Notes: generated by a model not told the origin, from the sequence alone. A stretch of 64,000 nt of DNA from Halictus rubicundus (GCF_050948215.1 NW_027489017.1:62001-126000); one strand, 5' to 3'; positions 17,638 to 29,110 are shown, numbered from the stretch's first letter. Program-made: numbers and translations.

Positions 17638-18944
17638 CACTGTGGGCCAAAAGCGCCAAAACGTGGCCAAAATGCAAAAAATAAATTTCACGTTAGGGGT
17701 ATGGCTCTTGCCGTATTGGATTCTCAGGTAATGACTGTATAAGAAGCCGAAGGTAAAAAGGTCTTACTACCTATACCTGCTAAATGGTTGGAGTACAAAT
17801 ATCTCGTACAGTCGTCTCGCAGTTTTCGTGCGGTGAACTACGTTGTGAAAAAAAAGGTGTCAAACTTACAGTTTTACGGAAATTGAATATATTTTTGTGC
17901 GTGTACGATGGATGCTGTTCCTGGAAGTAAATACTATACATAATAATAACATTGGAGTTATATTAATTAATGTTTGGAATGTATGATGTGAACGATAATA
18001 CTTAGTGCACAGATTTTACAAATGTATACTAAAAGTTGTATATTCCACAATATTCCACGGAGATTCTTGTCGAGTCTTGTAGTAGATACTATTATTTAAC
18101 ATTAATTTGAAAAAGTAGCTGCCCAAAAGTGCCCCTTTCGTAGTGCGATCCATTTTTGTGACGCAGAGGTAGTCATGGTACTAGTTACAAGCATGTTTCC
18201 TCAAGAAATTTAGAAGTTATAATAAAATTTGTTAAATAAGCATTGTATGGTTCCACTTATAGAGTTTTCTGATACAACAATTTCTTTTGAAACAATAATT
18301 TTTTTATTGTTTAAAAAAAATTTTATTTTTGTTTTTTGTAATTTTGACATCAGATTCATATTCGCCGGCCCGAAAAATGTGGGAATACTAATTTTCCATA
18401 AACTCCAATCATTTTTTTTACGCATCCGCGATATTGAATCCGCCATTTTGTTTTTTTTTACAATTTTGACATCAGATTCATATTCGTCGGCCCGAAAAAT
18501 ATGGGAATACTAATTTTCGAGAAAGTCCAATAATTTTTTTGGTTACGCATCCGCCATATTGAATCTGCCATTTTGTTTTTTGCAATTTTAACATCAGATT
18601 CATATTCGCCAGCCCGAAAAATATGAGAATACTAATTTTCAAGGAAGACCAATCATTTTTTTGGTTACGCATCCGCCATATTGAATCCGCCATTTTGGTT
18701 TTTGTAATTTTGACATCAGATTCATATTCGCCGGCCCAAAAAATATAGGAATACCAATTTTTAAGAAAGTCCAATAATTTTTTTGGTTACGCATCCGCCA
18801 TATTGAATCCGCCATTTTGGTTTTTGTAATTTTGACATCAGATTTATAATCAGCGACCCGAGAAACCTATGAGTATCAATTTTGAACCAAATTGAAGTAC
18901 TCCTTCCTATTTTGGCGACGTTTTGGCGCTTTTGGCCCACTGTG
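17638..18944. mobile_element. Transib-like non-autonomous transposon (TSD GGGCG)
   Basis: The left end is CACTGTGGGCCAAAAGCGCC and the right end, read inward, CACAGTGGGCCAAAAGCGCC. The inverted match continues through AAAACGT.GCCAAAAT. GGGCG is duplicated at 17633-17637 and 18945-18949. Paralogous copies of the host repeat show the uninterrupted site (60838-60842 and, inverted, 36815-36819). Five-base GC-rich duplications and CAC.GTG heptamer-like ends are the signature of the Transib superfamily, relatives of RAG1. No transposase is encoded; the interior is dominated by a 122-bp tandem array. Confidence 0.75.
18310..18870. repeat. 122-bp tandem array, about 4.5 units
   Basis: The phrase GACATCAGATTCATATTCG starts at 18346, 18468, 18590, 18712 and 18834 (variants AACATC and ATTTATAATC), exactly 122 bases apart each time. 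Each unit also holds GGTTACGCATCCGCCATATT. It lies wholly inside the Transib-like element. Open frames across it on either strand are repeat artefacts. Confidence 0.93.
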
Positions 18945-19210
18945 GGGCGTCCTCCATGTGATTTATTCCTGTTGGTCAGGAGTGCGGTGCGGAGTGGGTC
19001 AATGGAGCGAGGGTGAGTCAGGGCATGAATGAATGGTGGGGTAGGAGGCATTAACGCTCGGAGTGGGGATCGCTGGACGCGATGACGTACTACCGATCGT
19101 CGTCGCGCGGTTTAGTGTGAGGTGTTTAGCGGGAAGGTGCGTGTGATGGTAAGGTGGATTGGTAACTTAACTATCGGATTGTTCTTATGTCCTATCGTGT
19201 TTGTGTTACA

Positions 19211-21612
19211 TTAAATGTGTGCTTAGAGCTACGCAAACATAAGGTTGAATAAATGATTTTATTTATTTATCACCGACATAGATTTTAAGACAGTGAGAAT
19301 TTTTAAAGGACTTGGCCTACCAACCTCTCTCGTTTGGTGGATATTGAAGTAAGTAGAACAGAGTACGATTAATCCGGCGTCTGGGAAACATAAGTTTGTG
19401 AAACCTTACGGTCTGTAGTATTAACTCTCGAACTTTATAGCGCGGAGAGTTCCGTAAAGTCTTCTGGCATCTTAAATTATTTTACGCTCGAAATTTAACA
19501 CAAAAGAAGTCAATAGACTTCTGGAAACTAAGTCAATAGTTTCCTTTACATCGTTACAGTAGTTAAAGCAAGTACTGCAAAGGAGTTGTTGTTGTAAGAC
19601 AGTTTCCTACCTTCCATAATTTATTTTCGATTCATTATTAATTCGGGACACGTCCGTCAAAAATAATTAAATACGTTAATATAGTTATCTATAATTACAA
19701 ACAATATTGTTACCACCTTAAAAAAATTTATACATTTACCGACAGCAAAATACATAGAACGTGTTTCTCATTTTTAAGATTATAGATGAATTGTTTTAAC
19801 TGTTAGATAATAGCGGCAAAAATAAATAAAATGAATAAATAAAAATTTTAAAAACATGAAACACTGACTGCAGAATAACAGGTAATATACGAAGCATTAA
19901 GAGAATCTCGTCCCTTTTCGATCCTGCATAAAATGTAATATACTCCGAGTCGAAACGTGAACCAAAATGGCAGACCCTCTGCACCAAAAGTTGCCCCCCA
20001 TCACCGCGATTGGGAACTTCTTACGAGAAACAATTCCGCTACGAGTATTCGAGGTTTCCTCGGCGATGTATTGCAAAATACACCATTTCGTGATCTGACG
20101 GGCAGAAATACATAATATGTCAAGTTCCGATCCTAAGAGGCCGCGACGCTAAGGTCTCTTCTGTTTTTAGTGACCGAGATTCCACGGAAATCGAAATCTT
20201 CGCTCTGTATTTTCCGGTCGCTGATGCGACAGCACTCCCTTTCAAGAAACGGGTCTCGGGAGCAGCGAAATCTTGCGAGATCGCGCGAAACTCGATCACG
20301 CCGTAAGATCGAGGCTGCTTGAACTGTATATTTGTTAAGAAAATATATATATAATATCTTTGTTTATATAGGAGACTGGGATCGTCAGAATTAATAAACC
20401 AAATTAGTTTCTCTGTAAATAAGAGTTTTTGCATTATAACCGATATTACTATTTACAATATATACAGAATGTACAAGTTACCTGTAAATAAGAGAAACGA
20501 CAATTAAGGTCGATTATCCGTCTCTCCTTTAATCACCTATATTGTTTGTAACCACTGACTATCTTTATCCTAGCACGTGTTCTCTCTTGTAATTCCTCTA
20601 TCTCTCTCTCTAATCTATTCATTTAATGTTTGACGCGACATTTAGCCGTTGTCATAGAAGCGCGCGCGGAGCGTAAGCGCGCTAAATTTAAAGAGTGTAT
20701 ATTCTCTTTACATATATATATATATATATATCGCTCTGTCTTCGTTGCGTATGATAAAGCAATTCCCGGGGAGTTTGTTATTCCGTCCGTACGCTTTGTG
20801 GTAGTGTATCCTACGAACGCTGGGAAACATTACGTGCCGGGAGAATAATGGCGGATTTCTGTTGCGCGGTTCATGTGTATGTTTGGGAATTTTTCTTTGT
20901 CCTTGATTACCAGCTACTGTTGTGCTGTGGCTCTCGCGGAAAAAGTTTTTTCTATCAATCAACAGATGGTAGGTACGCCACGTTTGATGGAGCAGAAATC
21001 GATTAGAAAGAAAACGGTAAAACAGCGGCAGATATAGAAGGAAGATAAATTTTTGGACCTTGTTTGTTTATATACATTTGGGACAATTTAAAAAAAATAA
21101 TAAACCAGGTGTATCGATAAAATCAAATTTTTAAGAGCAAGTAAAGAGGAAGTACCTATTTAATACGGAAATAAATTTTTCGGCCATATTTGTTTACATA
21201 CAATTGCGACCATTTTTTAAAACAATCAACAATGTATACTCTTTGTAATAAGACCAGAATGAAATGGATTAGAATAAATTTTCCGAAGGCTTATGATTGC
21301 AAAAATTAATTAATGAGCCATATTTATTTCCGTACAACTCCGACAACTTTTGTAACCAGTCACCAAGATAGTGCGTTTCTACTGGAACAAACCTCAAATC
21401 GATCCATCGATTTATCTCGAATAAATTCTTAAAAATGTCCTTTCTCACAATAACGGAAGAATAACGTTCGAAACTCAATTACGACTATCAGTCGTGAATT
21501 TTTTCATTTTCGTGGTCCATGGATATTTAAGAAATATTGTTCGTTGATTAGATATCGATACGAGAAAGTACGTTTTTCGGCTAAATGTCACTTATTTTTC
21601 CGATTCGGACGA
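19211..21612. other. Non-coding stretch, nothing firmly recognised
   Basis: Mostly AT-rich. A 104-codon minus frame (20120-20434) lies on a more GC-rich patch and looks like LTR or UTR sequence rather than a gene. A TA dinucleotide run lies at about 20711-20731. No transposon ends, splice pairs or recognisable protein. Confidence 0.4.
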
Positions 21613-21694
21613 CTGTGCGGCGGAGCGGATCGCGCAGGTTGGAAAGAACGTAATACGAGATGGGCTCTAAATAATTTATTCGGTGTCAGTGTTA
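21613..21694. repeat. LTR-terminus fragment related to the 48.9 kb LTR
   Basis: CGGAGCGGATCGCGCAGGTT through GGGCTCTAAAT.ATTTATT to ...GTTACA closely matches the last 80 bases of the LTR at 48582-48976. Only this edge is shared. Confidence 0.5.
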
Positions 21695-22910
21695 CAAATC
21701 CGCGGCCACGTGGTCGCACCCGAGAGCCCGCGCTCTTTATACAAGACTAGCGAATAGGTGGAGGGTTCGCAGCGCGTGGGTGTCGTTCGATAAAATCTGC
21801 CGCGCGCGTGCGGTAGGTCGGCACGGGATACGACCTCCCACCAAGACGAGAGCTTCGCGGCGCGCGTATGGTCGGTGCTATAACAATTTGACTGTCGCGG
21901 TATTATTCGGTATCCGACGGACGGCGAAACATTCGGCGGAAGGTACGCGATACGTTCCGCGGCGGAACGCGCTTTGAGAAACGCGTATAATGGACCGATT
22001 ACAATCCCTATCGACGGCGGCTCCTCCGAGGAAGACTTCCGGACGTTATCTCTACGGGAATCCTGCGACCGAGCTCAAAACACCGACGGCTTTGGCGTGA
22101 GCGAAATGCACGTGGCGGGATACGCCTCGGCAGGCGGAAGTTCGGGGAACGAGACGTGTTGCGCACCCAAGGTAACGGAAAAACCAGCGAGAACCTTATT
22201 GCCTCACGCCTTAACCGTAATTCAAAAGTCATTAGTTTATAGATACAATCCGTTTATTACAGGTAAATTTTCAGACATTTCATAGCCCCCAATAATTGTA
22301 AAAAGGAGACCCTACCGATCGACAAAATTCCGAGATACCTGGAGTTAAGGTTTTATGAGTATGACCCAGGTCATCTTTCACCCCATCTGGCAAAACTTTA
22401 TTGTCAACCAGGCTGCCAATGAAAACGCTAGATCACGCTGATTGGCTGTCTGGTGAAGACGAACATCCGTATAAATATGCGTCCGCCGAAAAATAGAAGT
22501 AGAAAGCAAAAGGACAAGACCACGCGCGTCCACCATTCACATTTTTACACGACCATTCCACGACTGCACATTATGCATTATATCTTGTTGAAGTTTGAAA
22601 TTATATTCTGTTATTCAAATGATTCTGTTTTACGTCGAACAACCTATCAGCCCTATCCCTATAACTAGTGATAAGGTCTAACGCGTTTCGCGACAACGAA
22701 GAAAATTCGGACAGAGATTAACGATCTTCGTCGACTTCGGAAAGTTCTAGACGCGGACGTGGTCGCGTAACAAGACGCAATATTACTCGTCCGACAGATG
22801 ACACGCGAGTTCGCGACACCGCGAGGGCGCGAAATCGCCGTCGATCGCCCGCGTCGTTCCCGCTGCAGAATCTCGAGAATCAACTCGCGACAATTATTAA
22901 GCTGAAGGAC
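21695..22910. other. GC-rich then AT-rich non-coding stretch
   Basis: About 21695-22235 and 22670-22890 are CpG-rich; the part between is AT-rich. The open frame at 21974-22285 (plus) has acidic and Ser/Gly-rich patches but no family I know. Could be regulatory or old LTR sequence. Confidence 0.35.
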
Positions 22911-23117
22911 CTAGCTGAAGCACTGCGTGGACTTACCGTTTTCTCGTGTGTTTTTGTCGTTTTCGAGTGTGCCCCGGCGGCTGGCTCGTGCGGGACGATC
23001 TTCGTATCCTCCATAATCCGCTTCTAAAGCCTCCTCAGACAGAAGTCCCATTGGGACATCAAAATAATTAATATTGTCACACCCACGAATTAAAACTTTA
23101 TGTATGGTTATAGGCAT
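22911..23117 (-). pseudogene. Fragment of an insect repeat-encoded protein (LSEEA motif)
   Basis: The ATG frame on the minus strand reads MPITIHKVLIRGCDNINYFD then VPMGLLSEEALEADYGGYED and RPARASRRG. The block of the form HKVLIHG...LP.G.LSEEA.EA...K..R is a conserved stretch in a family of uncharacterised repeat-associated insect proteins. Only this block is present; the rest is absent or scrambled. I assign no biochemical function. Confidence 0.4.
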
Positions 23118-23277
23118 GTACTACCAATTGTGTATTTTTCTATGTATAAATCTAATCATATATCATCATATATCGTATCAAACATATATTAAAAACAAAT
23201 TAAGAATACATAAAAATGATTGATATATAATTATTGGAAAATTTTATTATGCATAAAAATTATTATTATATTATTAT

Positions 23278-23928
23278 CCACTTCGTTCTCACGGACGTGT
23301 TATCACGCGACGTCGATACCGTTCGTATAAGGTCACAGACGTGTTATGACGCGCCGCCGATACTGTTCGTACAGATCACAGACGCGTTATCACGCGACGC
23401 AATTTCGCTTCCGCGGTGCCACGGACGTGTAAACACGCGGGCTTGTCTTTGCTCCGTCTGAGGACACCGCTTTTATTTCTATGTCGTTTCAGTTAGTTCT
23501 CGTTTAAGTGTGCGTCGTGTATGGTGCAAAATATAAAATGTATCCGCAAAGAAACAAGATACTATTGTGAAAATTGTGATGTTGCGTTATGTGTAGTTCC
23601 ATGTATCACACACAGAAACAATAAATTTAAAATATCCTGAAATCAATGTTTTTATTTAACTATACCGTTCCCAGAATTAATAATTTCTCGAATTAAAGCA
23701 CTTAATCTAATAAAGAAACACGCGAGATATGTCGTGTGTAGCATCGTACGAACGGCATTGCGTCGCATATTTACACGTCCGTGGCACCGCGGAAGTGAAA
23801 TTGCGTCGCGTGATAACGCGTCTGTGATCTGTACGAACATATGTATCGGCGGCGCGTCGTAACACGTCTGTGACCTCATACGAACGGTATCGACGTCGCG
23901 TGATAACACGTCCGCGAGAACGAAGTGG
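23278..23928 (+). mobile_element. Palindromic piggyBac-derived element
   Basis: The inverted arms (about 23278-23440 and 23765-23928) begin CCACTTCGTTCTC and are flanked by TTAT on both sides (23274-23277, 23929-23932), a variant of the canonical TTAA. Each arm holds repeated CACGGACGTGTTATCACGCG-type motifs, themselves partly palindromic. The centre keeps the last ~47 codons of a piggyBac transposase, so this is an internal-deletion derivative. Confidence 0.65.
23497..23640 (+). pseudogene. piggyBac transposase C-terminal cysteine-rich domain
   Basis: The plus frame reads KCASCMVQNIKCIRKETRYY then CENCDVALCVVPCI and ends at TGA 23638-23640. The Cys spacing (C-x2-C, then RKETRYYC-x2-CDVALCVVPC) is the zinc-binding C-terminal domain that lets piggyBac transposases recognise their subterminal DNA. 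The catalytic domain is missing and a TAG lies just upstream (23494-23496). Retention of this tail between the inverted arms shows the parent element's orientation. Confidence 0.75.
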
Positions 23929-24044
23929 TTATTATTATTAACAATTTCCATCCTAATACGCATGTTTTTCAAATGAAATGTATTACATGTCGTGATATAC
24001 ACGAATATTGAACTTTTCCAGTAAATTCCAAACTGTAACTGTGG

Positions 24045-24665
24045 CGAACAAATGACAAAATTTTTTACAAAAATCCAAATTTGTTTACAAATGTATACTT
24101 ATTGTTAATTATTCACAGAAAATGAAATTTAACAATATAACTAATACATTTAAAAAGAAAATAACAAATTTTCCACGATAGATCCTAAAGGAAAGGTATG
24201 GACACTTCTTAAAAAGTTTATAAAATTGAGAGTCGCAAAAAGTAGCAGATAAAACTATGAAATTCTTAAACTATAATAAGTAATGTATCCGAATATGCAT
24301 GAATCTCAGGATATATTTTGCCGTTTTTGTTTCATGTTAATTTGAAGTTTTATATGCATTTAACACAAATAAAACCACCGTTGAAAATTTGTACAAAAAA
24401 CAAATCTACTTTATTAAATGTATAAAGAATGTTATATTCCTTGGTAAGCACTTTCCATTACACAGAATTATTATTGCACACTCATTTACATTTAATATAA
24501 TATTTTTCGATTTTTGTCACTTTAGAGAGTGCCTCCATGGCCAAATTTTTTCGCAAAAATCTAAATTTGGTTACTAATGCATATGTAATGTTAATTAGTC
24601 ACAAAAAATTAAATTTAATAATAAAATTAATAAATTGACAAGAACATTGACAATTTTTATGCATA
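24045..24665. repeat. Direct repeat, two ~130-bp copies
   Basis: About 24045-24180 and 24537-24665 share AAATTTTTT.CAAAAATC, AAATTTG.TTAC, TGTTAATTA.TCACA and the following AT-rich run in the same orientation. The sequence between them (24181-24536) and up to 24960 shows no gene. Confidence 0.55.
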
Positions 24666-24962
24666 AAAAAATTGTTAAATGATTTTTAAATGAATAATAA
24701 TATGAATTTCCTCCTAATATGCAGTTCTGCCAAAGGAAATTTTCGTGCATCGTCAAATAAAAATGTAGTGAGATGTGCCGACTTGTCCGCACTGTGAGAC
24801 GTCCCGCGAAGCGCTGCGTTCTCCAATGACGATGCGCGCCCCCGAAATAATAAAAAGAAAACCACATCTAGTCCCTGGTTCGCCTGGGAACCCATCAATC
24901 TCGTCAGGGGTTGACCGATATTCGACGAGATACATGTTACAAATATTATTTAATATTCTAGA

Positions 24963-25331
24963 TACTTAAGAACTTTAAAATTACCAGAGTATCTGAGAAG
25001 AGAGGGGAAAGATGGGAGCCAACGATTACTAGCCCAGGCAAGAGGGGGATCACTAGAAAGGTGGAACAGATATTGGGAAGTAGAGGAAAACCGGAAATGT
25101 GACCTATGTGGAGATAGCTTTGGAAATTTTAAACATATGGTAAGGGAATGCAGGGAACTTGAAAGGGGTTTGTGCATAGAAGAAATAGTGAGCGAAAGGG
25201 GGTTAGAGGAAGCGATGGAATGGCTGAGGAAGCTAGGGGAGAAAAGGATGGAAAAGAGTAGAGAGAAAGATGCGAGAAAGATAGCCCAAAACAAAGTGTA
25301 TGAGTGTGTCCGGGGATGTGTGGAAGGATGA
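24963..25331 (+). pseudogene. LINE ORF2 C-terminus, 5'-truncated non-LTR retrotransposon
   Basis: The frame reads YLRREGKDGSQRLLAQARGG, SLERWNRYWEVEENRKCDLC, GDSFGNFKHMVRECRELE and ends ECVRGCVEG at TGA 25329-25331. The C-x2-C...H-x4-C zinc knuckle (CDLC...HMVREC) followed by a basic helical tail is the C-terminal end of ORF2 in insect APE-type LINEs. A 3' UTR with AATAAAG follows to about 25405. The endonuclease and RT are absent, as after a typical 5'-truncated insertion. Confidence 0.75.
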
Positions 25332-25404
25332 GTGAACCTAGGATAATTGTAAACCGAGTTCCTCTTTATGGCCGGAAGGCTGAAAATAAAGCATTTCGAT
25401 TCTT

Positions 25405-25955
25405 AACCTGAATAGTATGTTTGAATAGTATTTTTCTTTGTGATGCAATATATGAATACTTGTACCTTTTCCTAGTGTGGGATTTTATATTTATATTATT
25501 TAATATTCCAGACTGTATTTCGCTTAAAAAAAAAAGAATGATAATTTCAATGGTTCCTTTTTAAACCGAGGACTAAGGGTTCAGAATTTCTGAATGAATG
25601 GTACAAAAGTGACGGCAATTTCATAGAATTAGCCTGCGGAATTATCCCCACTACCGCGGAATTATCCACGAACCTCGAGAGGCCTCGGACTCTATCTAGA
25701 TATATCGAGAATTCATTGTACTTCCAAATTTCGATTATTCAGATATTGTCCGGCGATCGACATACCAGCCCTCGATCACTTGTGACTCATCTCAACTTCG
25801 ACGAACTTATGAGAACGACGAGGGACGTTTGACCTTAACTGCCGAGTCTTTCCATTTTGGGGGGTGTGAAAAATTCATGTGCTTTTTGCCTCTCATCGCG
25901 GACGCGATGTTTAACGAGACATTTTATTTATTATGGCGGGTGATTCGCTGTCGAT
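25405..25955. other. Non-coding stretch
   Basis: Nothing recognised. Contains a duplicated GCGGAATTATCCNC motif at about 25635 and 25658. Confidence 0.35.
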
Positions 25956-26115
25956 GGACTGCGGATGTTTGGGCAATTTTCAGTTTCTGTAGTCAAACTT
26001 AAGAAACCCCACGAAATCTTATTTTCAATGGTAGCAGCTTTTGTAGATCTAAAATCACGAAAAATTCTACACAATTCTATCGAATTTTGTAGTGTAGATA
26101 CAATTGAAATCAATC
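25956..26115. repeat. Family B MITE fragment
   Basis: Begins GGACTGCGGATGTTTGGGCA and shares the CAATTCTATCGAATTTTGTAG interior with the element at 662-864. The far terminus is not recognisable, so the copy is degenerate or truncated. Confidence 0.5.
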
Positions 26116-27025
26116 TGAGAAGCCGGATATAATCGTTTTCTTTGGGGTTATTGCAGGAAAGAAGATGGCTGAACTTCTTAAAGGTAGTTTCCGATGGATC
26201 GGTGGAAAATAATGAAAACCTTTCGTTATGTTACGATCTTGGAATGAACGATATTTAATTTCTGTAGATTATTTCCTGCGCGAAATTGCGTGCAACATCC
26301 GTCAAAGTTCATTTTAATTTTTCATTTTATTTAAGCACAATGCCATTCCTTATTACAAAAATGTAAGTTGTACGAGCAACAACGGTTTCAACATTTCCGC
26401 TAATTCCCCGTCAAAAAACTTCCCGCAAAGCATGCACCATTGTTCGCGTAAAAACGAAGGATCTCCTAAGTGGTTTTCTTCATTCAGGGGATGAAGAAAT
26501 TCATTTTTATCTTCCGGAGATACGAGGACACGCGAAGTACGTCTGTAATTGTGTGTGAACGCATCGAAAATTCACGAGGGTTTTAATACCGGTGAAGACT
26601 ACGAGTTTCTGGGCCCTATAATCCTCGAACATACTACTGGAAAATGTTTGAATTTTCTAGAAACGGATAGATCTTATTTATTTTCTAAAAGTCATTTTAT
26701 TAATCGATTATACACTCGCTATATGCTACGTCTATTTGAAAGTAGTGGTCAGTGAAGATACAGAAGCACGTTTGGTTGTTATCATTAATAGATGTCACGA
26801 ACTTTAGAGAACTAAAGAAGAAACTTTAGAGAACCTCACGAAGCGATGGATCGAACCAGGCAAGTGACGAAAGTTTAAAATGCTCCGACTTTATTAAACG
26901 TAACTCGACCACCTCGTAAAGTTCGCCCGCGTCCCATTAACTAATTGTTTTCACACCGTCATGATTTATCGGCCGGGATAAGTTATGGAAATGAAACTAG
27001 CCGGTGCATCCGATAACTACGCGAT
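26116..27025. other. Non-coding stretch
   Basis: No gene recognised. The 68-codon plus frame at 26549-26755 matches nothing I know. Confidence 0.35.
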
Positions 27026-27433
27026 TTGATTCCCAGCGTCTTCGAAGCTGCACGTGGCATTTTATTCCTCGGCGGAGGCAAGGAAAATGATTTCGAATTT
27101 GAAACGTTGCCGACGTTCCTTCCCATGAGCAGAAACTGCTTCGCGACCTTACGGGGTATAATAGAGCACCAGCTGGTCAGAAAAGAAACACGCATGAAAG
27201 AACCAATCGCACCGAATGAACGATTGACAGTTTGCCCACGGTAAGTGGGTTTGCAATTCATTGTATTTTATCAACTCTTTTTTATTGTTGTTGCTAATAT
27301 GAAATTTATACAGACTATAAACGGAACTATTTCGTAATTTACCTATTATCGCTGTTATAGGTTCTTGACAACGGGAGATTCGTTAAAAACGACTAGTTAC
27401 AGTTTTAGAATGGTCCATTCTACTGTCCACTAA
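27026..27433 (+). pseudogene. PIF/Harbinger transposase N-terminal fragment with intron
   Basis: Exon 1 (to 27240) reads KENDFEFETLPTFLPMSRNC then FATLRGIIEHQLVRKETRMK and EPIAPNERLTVC. The donor is GTAAGT at 27241 and the acceptor TTATAG ends at 27360. Exon 2 (27361-27433) continues in phase as FLTTGDSLKTTSYSFRMVHS followed by TVH and a stop. The blocks (F...M....F..L...I....; PI.P.ERL.V..RFL.TGDS...L.YSFR....TV) are diagnostic of Harbinger/HARBI1-type proteins. The catalytic DDE part and the partner Myb-like gene are absent, so it is a truncated relic. Confidence 0.65.
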
Positions 27434-27539
27434 ATAGTAACGGAAACATGCCGGGTGATTGCAAGGACACTTCTGCCGGAGACGATCTTCACGCCAGCGT
27501 GGAGAGGTGGGAGACCATGAGATAGCAGTTTTGGGACAA

Positions 27540-27735
27540 GTGCAAGTTCCCTAGTCCTACGAACGTCTTTGCAATGTCTTTGTTACAAAACTGTACGTCT
27601 TACAGACGTCTTGAATATACGTCTTCTAGAATTCTTCTAGACTTCTCGTAAACGTCTTAGAGACGTCTTTTAGCTGTCTTTTAAACGTCTTAGAGACGTA
27701 TTTTAGACGTTTTAGAGACGTATTTTAGACGTGTT
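27540..27735. repeat. AACGTCTTAGAGACG-type short tandem motif cluster
   Basis: Many copies of ACGTCTT / AGACGT, such as AACGTCTTAGAGACGTATTT, occur in loose tandem. The block TCTTCTAGAATTCTTCTAGA at about 27619 is repeated at about 28659. Related clusters lie at 28652-28770, 37270-37470 (inverted) and 60235-60370. Confidence 0.7.
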
Positions 27736-27891
27736 CCGTCGCAAGGAACAATTCAAGTCGTGCTTGCCTTCGGACAATTGTTTATGATACGCTCGTAACT
27801 AAGTGATCACTTTCAACGATTAGGCACGGCGCAACAGTGACGACCATCCAGGCTCCCATCACAGCCTGCCTTTCGTTTGTTTTCTTCCTAT

Positions 27892-28650
27892 GGTTACGGA
27901 CGTCATAAATTAAGTCCTACGAAGGACCACCCAAAACAAAAGGTTCAAATATTTGATCGATTAAATTTAATTGGAAGCGCGTTTCGTCCCAGACCTGCTA
28001 GAGGACTCGTCGGTAAGGCTGATCTAGCAGGCCCTGCCTTAGACGCGTCGGTTCGTCTCGTGTGATTTTTTTCGATCGCGAGAGCGTTTCGCGCCGGATC
28101 TTGATTGTTGGAGATCCGTTTTCGAATAACGTTGGATATCGGCCGATACGATCCAAATGACTAGACATCCGTGTGAATAGTGTTGGACATCGGCCGATGG
28201 GATCCATTGTGATTCGATTTAGGAACTGGACGACGCGTCGGTTTCGTCTCGTATGATTGTATGTGATTGATCGCGAGAGCGTTCGCGTCGGATCTTGGTT
28301 GTTGGAGATCCGTTTTTGAACAGACTCGGAACTGAATGTTCACGTTTGAAAGAAAACTCGAGAGTGATTTCGATTTTCAGTTCTTCCGTCTCGTGAGGCT
28401 CCTCTATGTATTGAGAGGGCGGTCCTCATGGAAGAGGAAGTGCACTGATTGGTTACGCTGAATGGTGCGTTGCCCAATCAGCGCATCCTTGACTGATTGT
28501 CACCCTGTTTAGGTGAGCTGAATGGGCCTTGCCCTGGAGAGCGTAAGCTGATGCCGGTCTCTCAACAAGGCTGACCCTCGACACTTTTGAACAGTGCCCT
28601 TTTGTTTTAGGTGGTCCTTCGTAGGACTTAATTTATGACGTCCCGTGACC
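27892..28650. mobile_element. 759-bp element with ~50-bp terminal inverted repeats
   Basis: The left end GGTTACGGACGTCATAAATT and right end (inward) GGTCACGGGACGTCATAAAT remain inverted complements through AAGTCCTACGAAGGACCACC. The interior has two direct copies of a ~90-bp unit (about 28045-28135 and 28232-28325, containing GATCGCGAGAGCGTT and GTTGGAGATCCGTTTT) and a doubled ATCGGCCGAT motif. No transposase; superfamily unknown; it sits between two ACGTCTT clusters. Confidence 0.65.
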
Positions 28651-28651
28651 A

Positions 28652-29110
28652 AGACGTCTTCTAGAATTCTTCTAGACTTCTTGTAAACGCCTTAGAAACG
28701 TCTTCTAGAGGTTTTTTAGCCGTGTTTTAAACGTCTTAGAGACGTATTTTAGATGTCTTTGAGATGTTCATAAATGTTAATTAAAATAAAATAAATTTAA
28801 ATGAATAAATCAATATTTTATTATTATTGTTAATATTTATTATAACATTCAAAGTATACATTAAAATTAAAATTAAAATTAAAATTAAAGATTACAATTC
28901 AAACTAAACATTAAAATTACAGATTACAATTAAAATTAAACAATAAAATTCAACATTAAACATTAAACTTAAAATAAAAATTAAAGATTACAATTCAAAC
29001 TAAACATTAAAATTACACATTACAATTACAATTAAACAATAAAATTAAACATTAAACATTAAAATTCAAATTCAAATTCAAATTAATGATTACGATTAAA
29101 ACTAAACATT
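28652..29110. repeat. ACGTCTT cluster plus AT-rich AAAATT-type tandem tract
   Basis: 28652-28770 repeats the 27614-27735 block. From about 28770 the sequence (AATGTTAATTAAAATAAAAT and on) matches 60370-60490 directly and 37165-37275 inverted. It then degenerates into (AAAATT)n-like repeats to about 29110. Confidence 0.65.

Larger units (their letters stand above)
17286..19210 (-). mobile_element. LTR-like repeat (family L), internally deleted and split by a Transib-like insert
   Basis: It starts TGTTACGTCCCGCGG and ends ...GTGTTACA. The left part (17286-17637) matches 60498-60842, and the right part (about 18950-19210) matches about 62165-62413. The same family lies inverted at 35905-37159. 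Excluding the 1.3 kb insert it is about 613 bp, so about 640 bp of the full unit, including its ORF, is deleted. Confidence 0.65.

Noticed and set aside
18210..19051. Repeated MADSI.RMR-type peptides on the minus strand
   Set aside because: They follow the 122-bp tandem unit, whose length is not a multiple of three, so successive units fall in different frames; not a protein repeat.
24595..24969. Overlapping plus and minus frames near 24.75-24.95 kb
   Set aside because: Mutually overlapping, short and motif-free; the real coding sequence begins after 24963 as a LINE tail.
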